A stretch of 61,851 bases of DNA from Streptomyces bicolor (lineage in GTDB: Bacteria > Actinomycetota > Actinomycetes > Streptomycetales > Streptomycetaceae): positions 1-61,851 of the forward strand of contig NZ_JOFS01000040.1 of NCBI RefSeq assembly GCF_000719285.1, read 5' to 3'. How positions within the stretch are numbered: the first letter of the stretch is position 1; every line of letters starts with the position of its first letter. The notes below the pieces were generated by a model. It did not search any database, had not been told where the DNA came from, and saw only the letters and a list, made by a program, of their open reading frames with translations. Shown here one piece after another: positions 8,447-14,982 of the stretch. A program made the position numbers and the translations under genes.

Positions 8447-9010
8447 ATGCAGCGACGGGGGCACATTCTCAGACTCACGGCGGTCTCGGTTCTGGTCGTC
8501 ATGGCGCTGACGGGCTTCTCCTCCAAGGGACGTGGCCACGGCGGATCCGACGGCGACAGCAGCGGCGGCGGGGGCGGCGGGTGCAGCAGCTCCAGCCAGG
8601 ACCACGACAGCAGCTCCTCCAGCGGTGGGTCGGGTGCGACGTACGACGACTACGACGACTACGACGACTACGGCGATGACAACTACGCCAGCACGAGCGG
8701 TGGCGGCAGCGGCGGCTACTCGGCGACGCCGACCGCGTCGGCCCAGGACGCCACCGTGGAACTGGTCACCTGCACCAGCGTGCGGCAGCACTACGCGACG
8801 GTCACGGTCACCAACCCGAACCCCGGCAGCGAGTTCTTCACCGTGACGGTGGACTTCCTCGACGCCAAGAACCGCCGTGTGGAGCGGGGCACCAAGAACG
8901 TGTTCGTCGGCGGCAACGACATGGAGCGCGTCGAGGTGGACCTTCCCAGCCCGGACCTCGTGGCGAAGATCGACCACTGCCGGGCCGAGCCCAACGCCCC
9001 GGCCACCTGA
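8447..9010 (+). CDS. Secreted Ser/Gly/Asp-rich protein of unknown function
   Basis: This is a protein of 187 residues. An N-terminal hydrophobic segment (HILRLTAVSVLVVMALTGF) is followed by a low-complexity region with poly-Gly, poly-Ser and a tandem DDYDDYDDYGDDNY. The C-terminal folded domain, from about residue 100, has ATVELVTCTSVRQHYATVTVTNPNPGSEFFTVTVDFLD and looks like an Ig/FxLYD-like extracellular beta-sandwich. Two cysteines (VTC...DHC) could form a disulfide. The ATG at 8447 lies 7 bases after TAGAGT (8434-8439), so it may be leaderless. It is the first gene after afsK. The function is not recognised. Confidence 0.75.
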   Translation: MQRRGHILRLTAVSVLVVMALTGFSSKGRGHGGSDGDSSGGGGGGCSSSSQDHDSSSSSGGSGATYDDYDDYDDYGDDNYASTSGGGSGGYSATPTASAQDATVELVTCTSVRQHYATVTVTNPNPGSEFFTVTVDFLDAKNRRVERGTKNVFVGGNDMERVEVDLPSPDLVAKIDHCRAEPNAPAT

Positions 9011-9020
9011 TGACGGGCGC

Positions 9021-9794
9021 TCACCTCACCCGGTGACCGCCTGCCCGCCGAGCCGCGAACAGCTCCGCCTGGCGTTCGGCGGGCAGGTTGCCCAGCGAGA
9101 TCAGGTGCGGTGCCTGCGCGAACGCCTGGGCGAGGGCGGCCTCCCTGGCCGCCCACAGCGCGCGCACCGTCCCCTGCACGCCCTCCGTCGGGTACCCGGC
9201 GATCACGGCGGCGCAGTCGACAGCCGCGTCCAACGCCCCACCGGGCTCGGTCACTTCCGAGACCAGCCCGATCTCGTGGGCCCGCCGCGCCGACAGCCTC
9301 TCCGCGTTCCCCATGAGCGCCATCCGCGCGGCCTCCCCGTACGGCATGCGCAGTGCCATGAGCATCGACTCGTAGGCGCTGACCATGCCGTAGCCGGTGT
9401 GCGGGTCGAAGAAGGTGGCGGTCGGATCGGCGACGACGAAGTCCGTCTCGCCGAGGAGATAGAAGGCGCCCCCGCAGGCCATGCCCCGCACGGCGGCGAC
9501 CACCGGCTTCCACAGGTCGTTGGACTTCGGCCCGACCCGGAGCAGCGGATCGTCCATCATGTACGGCGAGTTGGGCTGCGGCACTACGGCGTCCCGGTCC
9601 AGCCCCGTGCAAAAAGCCCGCTCCCCGGCGCCGGTGACGACGACGGCCCGTACGGCGTCGTCGAACCGCAACTCCCGCCAGGCCGAGACGAGTTCGTCCC
9701 GCATCGTGAGGTCGATGGCGTTGAGGCGGTCGGGCCGGTCGAGGGTGACGACGGCCACGCCGGTGTCCTTGTCGGCCGTGAGATCGAGGCTCAT
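9021..9794 (-). CDS. Enoyl-CoA hydratase/isomerase family protein
   Basis: This crotonase-fold protein of 257 residues would hydrate or isomerise an unsaturated acyl-CoA. Family blocks are VAVVTLDRPDRLNAIDLTMRDEL, VVTGAGERAFCTGLDRD (oxyanion-hole region) and VVAAVRGMACGGAFYLLGETDFVVAD. The ATG at 9794 overlaps the stop of the DUF35 gene (ATGA), so it is the last gene of a three-gene operon: thiolase-like, DUF35, hydratase. The operon presumably reads from the operator region at 11394-11433. Confidence 0.93.
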   Translation of the reverse strand: MSLDLTADKDTGVAVVTLDRPDRLNAIDLTMRDELVSAWRELRFDDAVRAVVVTGAGERAFCTGLDRDAVVPQPNSPYMMDDPLLRVGPKSNDLWKPVVAAVRGMACGGAFYLLGETDFVVADPTATFFDPHTGYGMVSAYESMLMALRMPYGEAARMALMGNAERLSARRAHEIGLVSEVTEPGGALDAAVDCAAVIAGYPTEGVQGTVRALWAAREAALAQAFAQAPHLISLGNLPAERQAELFAARRAGGHRVR

Positions 9795-10207
9795 GGGCGC
9801 TCCAGGACCCACTGGGGCAGGCCGGTGCCGCTGAAGACGGCCTGGACCTTGGCGCCGATGCGGATCCGGTCCGGGGGAAGGGAGTTGAGGGGCGCGTCCG
9901 GACCGGTCACGAGGTTGCCGACGAGCCGTATGCGGGGCGCGTCGGCGAGTTCGACGACCACGACGTTGTACGGCGCCTGGTCCGCGTAGTCGGGCAGGAG
10001 GGGTGGATGCGGGACGACGTACGACCAGATGCGGCCCTGACCCGAGGTCTTCCGCCAGTCACTCGCGAAGGACTGGCAGTGCGGGCAGCAGGGGCGGGGC
10101 GGGAAGCGGGGTTCGCCGCAGTCGGCGCAGGTCTGGACGCGGAGTTCGCCCTGGGCGGCGTACTGCCAGAAGGGGGCGCCGTCGGGGTCGGTGACGGGGG
10201 AGAGCAT
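9791..10207 (-). CDS. DUF35 zinc-ribbon / OB-fold protein
   Basis: This protein of 138 residues has an N-terminal rubredoxin-like zinc ribbon (CADCGEPRFPPRPCCPHC) followed by an OB-fold. DUF35 proteins bind acyl-CoA and partner with Ltp/thiolase-like proteins. In steroid side-chain degradation a DUF35 domain complexes with the aldolase Ltp2. The Ltp-like gene directly upstream (10215-11363, 7-base gap) is the obvious partner. It overlaps the hydratase start by 4 bases. Confidence 0.93.
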   Translation of the reverse strand: MLSPVTDPDGAPFWQYAAQGELRVQTCADCGEPRFPPRPCCPHCQSFASDWRKTSGQGRIWSYVVPHPPLLPDYADQAPYNVVVVELADAPRIRLVGNLVTGPDAPLNSLPPDRIRIGAKVQAVFSGTGLPQWVLERP

Positions 10208-10214
10208 CCGTGGA

Positions 10215-11363
10215 TCAACTCCTCAGGAGCAGCGCGGAGGTGGGGACGCCTTCGCCGGCGGTGACGAGGCAGGTGGCGGCGCCCGGGACCTGGGCGGTGC
10301 TGGTGCCGCGGAGCTGTCGGACGCCTTCGTTGATGAGGTTGAAGCCGTGGACGTAGGCCTCGCTGAGCCCGCCGCCGCTGGTGTTGAGGGGCAGCCGTCC
10401 GCCGATCTCCAGGGCGCCCTGCTCGGTGAACGCCCCGCCCTCGCCCCTCCCGCAGAAGCCGTACCCCTCCAGCGAGAGCGGTATGAGGGCGGTGAACGCG
10501 TCGTAGATCTGGGCGACGTCCACATCCTGTGGAGTGAGGTCGGCGTGCTTCCACAGATGCCGGGCGGCGGTCCAGGCGGGTCCGGTGAGCGGATCGTCGT
10601 TCCAGTAGTTGACCATGCCGTGGTGCTGGGCGGGCAGGCCCTGGGCGGCGGAGTGGACGTAGACGGGGGTGTGGCGGCAGTCGCGGGCGCGCTCCCGGCT
10701 GACGATCACGCAGGCCAACGCCCCATCCGTCTCCAGGCAGTTGTCGAAAAGGCAGAGCGGCTCGCTGATCCACCGGGAGGTCATGTACATCTCGCGGGTG
10801 AGGGGCCGTTCGTACATCACCGCGGCGGGGTTCTGGTTGGCCCGGTTCCGGCAGGCGAGGGCGACGTTGAAGAGATGATCCCGGGTGGCGCCGTACTCGT
10901 GCAGGTAGCGGCGGGTGAGCATGGCTATCTCGTCGGCGGGCCGGAGCAGCCCGAAGGGGCGGGTCCACTGGGCCGGCGTGGGGAGCTGGACGGCGGTGTT
11001 GGTCCAGGGGCGGGGGCCGGACCCCCGCTTCCGTGACCGCCAGGCGACACCGACGGTGGCCTGCCCGCTCGCTATCGCCGCGGCGAGGTGGGCGACGGTG
11101 GCGCAGGACCCGCCGCCGCCGTACCCGACCTTGCTGAAGAAGGTCAGGTCACCGAAGCCGACGGCCTTCGCCAGCTCCACCTCGTCCGTCTCCTCCATGG
11201 TGTAGGAGGCGAGGGCGTCGACCTCCGAGGGGGCGATCCCGGCGTCGTCGAGGGCGGCGAGGACGGCGCGGCAGGCGAGGGTCTTCTCGTCCTCGGGGAG
11301 GTGTCTGGCGAAGGGGGTCTGACCGATGCCGACGATCGCGGTGGCGTCCTTGATTCCGGCCAT
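10215..11363 (-). CDS. Thiolase-like lipid-transfer protein (Ltp type)
   Basis: This thiolase-superfamily protein of 382 residues probably forms a complex with the downstream DUF35 protein to cleave or transfer an acyl-CoA. Key segments are DATAIVGIGQTPFARHLPEDEK, GYGGGGSCATVAHLAAAIASGQ (a cysteine is present in the active-site loop, unlike the paralogue at 1-1097), QIYDAFTALIPLSLEGYGFCG and LNTSGGGLSEAYVHG. The ATG at 11363 is preferred because GGAGG lies 7 bases upstream; the in-frame GTG at 11369 almost touches that site. It is divergent from the FadD3-like ligase, and two operator-like sites lie between them. Confidence 0.9.
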   Translation of the reverse strand: MAGIKDATAIVGIGQTPFARHLPEDEKTLACRAVLAALDDAGIAPSEVDALASYTMEETDEVELAKAVGFGDLTFFSKVGYGGGGSCATVAHLAAAIASGQATVGVAWRSRKRGSGPRPWTNTAVQLPTPAQWTRPFGLLRPADEIAMLTRRYLHEYGATRDHLFNVALACRNRANQNPAAVMYERPLTREMYMTSRWISEPLCLFDNCLETDGALACVIVSRERARDCRHTPVYVHSAAQGLPAQHHGMVNYWNDDPLTGPAWTAARHLWKHADLTPQDVDVAQIYDAFTALIPLSLEGYGFCGRGEGGAFTEQGALEIGGRLPLNTSGGGLSEAYVHGFNLINEGVRQLRGTSTAQVPGAATCLVTAGEGVPTSALLLRS

Positions 11364-11393
11364 GCGCACACCTCCACGCTGCTGAAGGGCTGC

Positions 11394-11406
11394 TGACAGG
11401 CCGTCA
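11394..11406. promoter_or_regulatory. Predicted operator TGACAGGCCGTCA (one mismatch)
   Basis: This palindrome differs from the perfect TGACGGNCCGTCA by one base. Its centre is about 37 bases from the start of the divergent thiolase-like gene, so it probably controls the leftward operon. A second site lies 14 bases to the right. Confidence 0.6.
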
Positions 11407-11420
11407 GGGTACCGCTAATC

Positions 11421-11433
11421 TGACGGGTAGTCA
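11421..11433. promoter_or_regulatory. Predicted operator TGACGGGTAGTCA (two mismatches)
   Basis: The left half-site is perfect and the right half-site is degenerate. It overlaps the end of a TAATCT -10-like element (11416-11421) and its centre is 30 bases from the FadD3-like start at 11457. It probably serves the rightward promoter. Confidence 0.5.
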
Positions 11434-11456
11434 GCTCCGGTGTTGGGAGGCGTGCC

Positions 11457-13040
11457 GTGCGCGGTGACTTGGAGTGGGGCAGCATTCCGGAACTCGTCCG
11501 CACCGCGGCCGAGCGGTACGCGGACGCCGAGGCGGTGGTGGAGGGCCGCGGCAGGATCTCGTACGCCGAACTGGGCGCCCGCGTCGAGCGGTCGGCGGCG
11601 GCCTGCGTGGCGAACGGGATCGAGTCGGGCGACCGGGTCGCCGTCTGGGCGCCGAACACGCTCGACTGGATCGTGGCGGCGCTGGGCGCGGTGTCGGCCG
11701 GGGCGGTGCTGGTCCCCCTGAACACCCGCTTCAAGGGCGCGGAGGCGGCGGACGTGCTGCGCCGCAGCGGGGCGCGGCTGCTGTTCGTGACCGGCACGTT
11801 CCTGGGGACGTCGTATGTGGCGTCGCTGCGGCGGGCGGTCGCGGAGGGGCCGGGGCTGCCGGACCTGGAGCAGGTGGTGGTGCTGTCGGACGACGCCCCG
11901 GCGGACTTCCGCACCTGGAAGGACTTCCTGGCGAGCGGGGACGGGGTGGGCGAGGCGGAGGTGCGGGCGCGGGCCGAGGCCGTCGACGGTTCCTGGCCGT
12001 CGGACATCGTCTTCACGTCCGGTACGACGGGCCGCCCGAAGGGCGCGGTGATCACCCACGCGCAGACCCTGCGGGCGTACGAGGTGTGGAGCGACCTGGC
12101 GGGGCTGCGGCAGGGCGACCGCTATCTGATCGTGAACCCCTTCTTCCACACCTTCGGCTACAAGGCCGGGGTGATCGCCTCTCTGATGCGCGGCGCGACG
12201 ATGATCCCCCAGCCGGTGTTCAACGTGACCACGGCCCTGGCGAACATCGCGGCGGAACGGGTCTCCGTGCTGCCGGGCCCGCCGACCCTGCACCAGTCGC
12301 TGCTGGACCACCCGGCGAGGGACGCGCACGACCTCTCCGCGCTGCGGCTGGTGGTGACCGGTGCGGCGGTGGTGCCGTTGCGGCTGGTGGAGCGCCTGCG
12401 CGGGGAGTTGGGCGTGGAGACGGTCCTCACGGCGTACGGGCTGTCGGAGGCGAGTGGCATCGTGACGATGTGCCGGCGCGGGGACGATCCGTCGGTGATC
12501 GCGTCGACGTCCGGGCGGGCGATACCGGGGACCGAGGTGCGGGTCGAGGCGCCGGTCGGTGAGCCCGGCGAGGTCCTGGTCCGCGGCTTCAACGTCATGC
12601 GCGGCTACTACGAGGACGCGGCGGCGACGGCGGAGGTGCTGACGCCGGACGGCTGGCTGCGGACGGGGGACGTGGGCGTGCTGGACGACGGGGGCAACCT
12701 GCGGATCACCGACCGCATCAAGGACATGTTCATCGTCGGCGGCTTCAACGCGTACCCGGCGGAGATAGAGCAGACCCTGGGGCTGCACCCCGAGGTGGCC
12801 GACGTCGCGGTGATCGGCGTACCGGACGCGCGCCTCGGGGAGGTCGGGAAGGCGTATGTGGTGCGGCGGGCGGGGGCGGTGCTGACCGGGGACGACCTGA
12901 TCGCCTGGGCGCGGCGGGAGATGGCGAACTACAAGGTGCCGCGGGTGGTGGAGTTCGTCGCGGAGCTGCCGCGGAACGCGAGTGGGAAGGTGGTCAAGGG
13001 GGAGTTGCGGAGCCGGGCTTCGGGCCGTTCGGCGGGGTGA
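11457..13040 (+). CDS. FadD3-like acyl-CoA ligase
   Basis: This is an adenylate-forming acyl-CoA synthetase of 527 residues that activates a carboxylic acid with ATP and CoA. It has the P-loop FTSGTTGRPKGAV, the motif YGLSEASGIV, GWLRTGDVGVLDDGGNLRITDRIKDMFIVGGFNAYPAEIE (hinge region) and the C-terminal lysine in PRNASGKVVKGEL. It resembles the FadD3 family, whose mycobacterial member activates a steroid-ring propionate, but the Streptomyces substrate is not known. The start is the GTG at 11457, with GGGAGG upstream. Two operator-like sites separate it from the divergent Ltp-type operon. Confidence 0.92.
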   Translation: MRGDLEWGSIPELVRTAAERYADAEAVVEGRGRISYAELGARVERSAAACVANGIESGDRVAVWAPNTLDWIVAALGAVSAGAVLVPLNTRFKGAEAADVLRRSGARLLFVTGTFLGTSYVASLRRAVAEGPGLPDLEQVVVLSDDAPADFRTWKDFLASGDGVGEAEVRARAEAVDGSWPSDIVFTSGTTGRPKGAVITHAQTLRAYEVWSDLAGLRQGDRYLIVNPFFHTFGYKAGVIASLMRGATMIPQPVFNVTTALANIAAERVSVLPGPPTLHQSLLDHPARDAHDLSALRLVVTGAAVVPLRLVERLRGELGVETVLTAYGLSEASGIVTMCRRGDDPSVIASTSGRAIPGTEVRVEAPVGEPGEVLVRGFNVMRGYYEDAAATAEVLTPDGWLRTGDVGVLDDGGNLRITDRIKDMFIVGGFNAYPAEIEQTLGLHPEVADVAVIGVPDARLGEVGKAYVVRRAGAVLTGDDLIAWARREMANYKVPRVVEFVAELPRNASGKVVKGELRSRASGRSAG

Positions 13041-13062
13041 GGATGCGCCGGTGGGGCCCAGG

Positions 13063-14430
13063 TCACATCGGCGCGCCGACGCGCTGTGGACCGTGGCGTG
13101 GGCGCCTGAGCCGGGTGGGGACGGGGGCCGGTGCCGTGCCCGGGCGGGGGCGCCACCCGGCGGGTGCCTCGGCCATGACCACCGCGAGGACGCACCAGAA
13201 CAGCATGTCGACGCGGTCCAGGTTGGCCGGGTGGTCCAGCATGCTCGCCAGGAAGAAGCCGGTCAGGGACGCGAGTCCGACCGTTCCGACGGCCGACTTC
13301 GCGCGGGCGGCGCGGGCGGCCGAGGACCAGGCGATCACCGCAGTGGCGGTGATGGCGAGGAGGCTGAGCGGGCCCGCCTCCACCAGCCAGTTGAGCCACA
13401 GGTTGTGGGCGTGGACGAAGCCCCGGTCGCCGGGTGCGGTCGCGGATATCGCGGCGCCGGAGCGGCCCAGTCCGACGCCCAGCGGGTTGTCGGCGGCCAG
13501 TTCGAGCGCCGCCTCCCAGGCCCGGCCCCGTACGCCCAGTGAGTTCCCGGCCCGGGAGGCCGCCCAGATGACGCCGGCCGCGGCGAGCAGGGCCAGCGTG
13601 CCCAGGGTGGCGAACAGCCGGCGCTGTGCGCGGTCGGCGAGGCGGGGGGCCAGCCAGTAGGCGCCGGCCAGGACGAGGAGGCCGGCCGCCGCGGCGACGT
13701 ACCCGGCGCGCGAGAAGGTGGTCAGCAGTGCCCCGTAGCCGATGACCACGAGCACGATGACCGACGTGCGTGCCGTGCGCTCGTCGACGCAGACCGTGGC
13801 GAGCAGCGCGAAAGGCAGCAGCAGGACCAGGAAGGCGGCGAGCAGGTTCGGGTTGGCGAAGGTCCCGGTGGCGCGGATGAGGACGCCCTCCCCGCCCGCG
13901 TCGCAGGCCACGTCGGTGAGGAGGCCGGTGCGGCAGAAGCCGGTCGGGGTGTCGTTGGTGAACTGGGAGAAGGCGCTGGTGGCAGCCGCCGCGGTCCCGG
14001 TCAGCGCGATGATGCCGATCGCCCGCCAGGACTCGGGCTGGGTGCGGCGTACCCCGACGACGAGGTAGTAGCAGGCGATGACGGTCAACAGGCCGCGCAG
14101 CGGCGCGGTGGGATGTCCGCCGACGTAGGTCGAAGCGGCCGCCGCGGCGATCAGCAGGCCGACGGGCAGGTCCAGCCGCGTCCGGAAGTCCCTGAGCCGC
14201 GCTCGCGCCCGTCCCCGCACGGGAACCACCAGCGCGAGCAGCCCGAGGAGCAGGGCGAGCCGGGTCGGCGTGACGACGCCCACGACGGACTCGACCGGGT
14301 CGTCGGGGAAGAAGTCGGTGGCGGAGTCGAGCAGCACGACGGCCACCGCGCCGAGCGGCACGAACCGGGCCGACTTGACGATCGCCGACGGCTGCCCGGG
14401 ACCCGCCGTCGCGCTCTGGTCGAATGCCAT
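13063..14430 (-). CDS. O-antigen ligase/polymerase-like membrane protein (Wzy_C)
   Basis: This polytopic membrane protein has 455 residues and about 10-12 hydrophobic helices. It carries the O-antigen ligase/polymerase signature around GTFANPNLLAAFLVLLLPFAL and a large loop with LGVGLGRSG and HAHNLWLNWLVEAG. Such proteins polymerise or transfer cell-surface polysaccharide. A longer reading from 14535 exists, but the start at 14430 (MAFDQSATAG) avoids an Arg/Pro-rich N-terminus with no homology. It is convergent with the FadD3-like gene. It may serve the wall-glycan genes at 19.5-26.2 kb. Confidence 0.85.
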   Translation of the reverse strand: MAFDQSATAGPGQPSAIVKSARFVPLGAVAVVLLDSATDFFPDDPVESVVGVVTPTRLALLLGLLALVVPVRGRARARLRDFRTRLDLPVGLLIAAAAASTYVGGHPTAPLRGLLTVIACYYLVVGVRRTQPESWRAIGIIALTGTAAAATSAFSQFTNDTPTGFCRTGLLTDVACDAGGEGVLIRATGTFANPNLLAAFLVLLLPFALLATVCVDERTARTSVIVLVVIGYGALLTTFSRAGYVAAAAGLLVLAGAYWLAPRLADRAQRRLFATLGTLALLAAAGVIWAASRAGNSLGVRGRAWEAALELAADNPLGVGLGRSGAAISATAPGDRGFVHAHNLWLNWLVEAGPLSLLAITATAVIAWSSAARAARAKSAVGTVGLASLTGFFLASMLDHPANLDRVDMLFWCVLAVVMAEAPAGWRPRPGTAPAPVPTRLRRPRHGPQRVGAPM

Positions 14431-14603
14431 GGCACCCGAGACTGGCGCCCGGGTGCGACGGGTGGGTGTCGGGCGGGGGAACGGAGCGCGGAGGGTGCGC
14501 GGACGCGGCCTTGCGCGCCGCTCAGCGCCGGACACACTTCGGCCGCGGCGGCTCCCCTCCGCGCCGCCGCGGCCGATCCCCGTGTGGGAAGAAGGTTCTG
14601 GGG

Positions 14604-14780
14604 TCAGGCGGGCTGGTCCGTGGCGTGGATGTTCTCCGTGCCGGCCTCGGTGCCGTCGTCCGCCTTGAGCGGGTTCTTCCTGCCGGCGGGCTCGCTCGTC
14701 GCGTGGATGTTCTCCGTGCTGACGTCGCCCGCGTCCGCGTCGGTCGCGTGGATGTTCTCGGTGCCGGTGGTGTCGCTCAT
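14604..14780 (-). CDS. afsS: AfsS (sigma-like) small regulatory protein
   Basis: This is a protein of 58 residues starting MSDTTGTENIHATDADAG and ending TENIHATDQPA. It contains three copies of TENIHAT (residues 7-13, 22-28, 48-54). It has an excellent ribosome site, GGGGAGG, 8 bases before the ATG. In S. coelicolor, AfsS is a 63-residue protein with three internal repeats (TTMDNHAS type), encoded directly downstream of afsR. It is activated by AfsR and stimulates antibiotic synthesis. Gene order, size and triple repeat all match, while the repeat sequence has diverged. Upstream lie an AfsR/PHO-type direct repeat (14944-14965) and a leader hairpin (14819-14862). Confidence 0.88.
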   Translation of the reverse strand: MSDTTGTENIHATDADAGDVSTENIHATSEPAGRKNPLKADDGTEAGTENIHATDQPA

Positions 14781-14818
14781 GTCGACTGCCTCCCCTGGAC
14801 GTTCCGGTGCGTTGACAA

Positions 14819-14862
14819 GAGGCCCGCCCGGCGACTCCCCCGTGGACCGCCGGGCCGGCCTC
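14819..14862 (-). terminator. Hairpin between afsR and afsS
   Basis: A 15-bp stem with one mismatch (14819-14833 against 14848-14862) and a 14-base loop lies downstream of afsR. If afsS starts from the promoter next to the direct repeats, the hairpin lies in its leader about 40 bases before the ribosome site. It could terminate afsR transcripts or attenuate afsS. No U tract follows. Confidence 0.6.
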
Positions 14863-14943
14863 TCAGGCCGTCACTTTATGTGAACGGCCAGGTCACCCCG
14901 TCTGCCCCCCGACGCGACGGAACGACACAACGAGAGTGCCGGG

Positions 14944-14965
14944 CAGCGATAAACGAACGATGAAC
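14944..14965 (-). promoter_or_regulatory. Direct-repeat AfsR/PhoP-type box upstream of afsS
   Basis: Read on the minus strand, there are two adjacent 11-base units, GTTCATCGTTC and GTTTATCGCTG, 18 bases after the afsR stop. SARP regulators and PhoP bind 11-base direct repeats of GTTCAT type, and both proteins are known to bind the afsS promoter in S. coelicolor. A CACTCT -10-like hexamer (14933-14938) follows after 5 bases. The identification of the box is by pattern. Confidence 0.65.
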
Positions 14966-14982
14966 GCCCGCTCATGAGGCCG

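Noticed and set aside
14113..14883. A 256-codon plus-strand frame with repeated VAWMFSV
   Set aside because: The repeats are simply the complement of the TENIHAT codons of afsS. The minus strand has the better ribosome site, conserved context and sensible composition.
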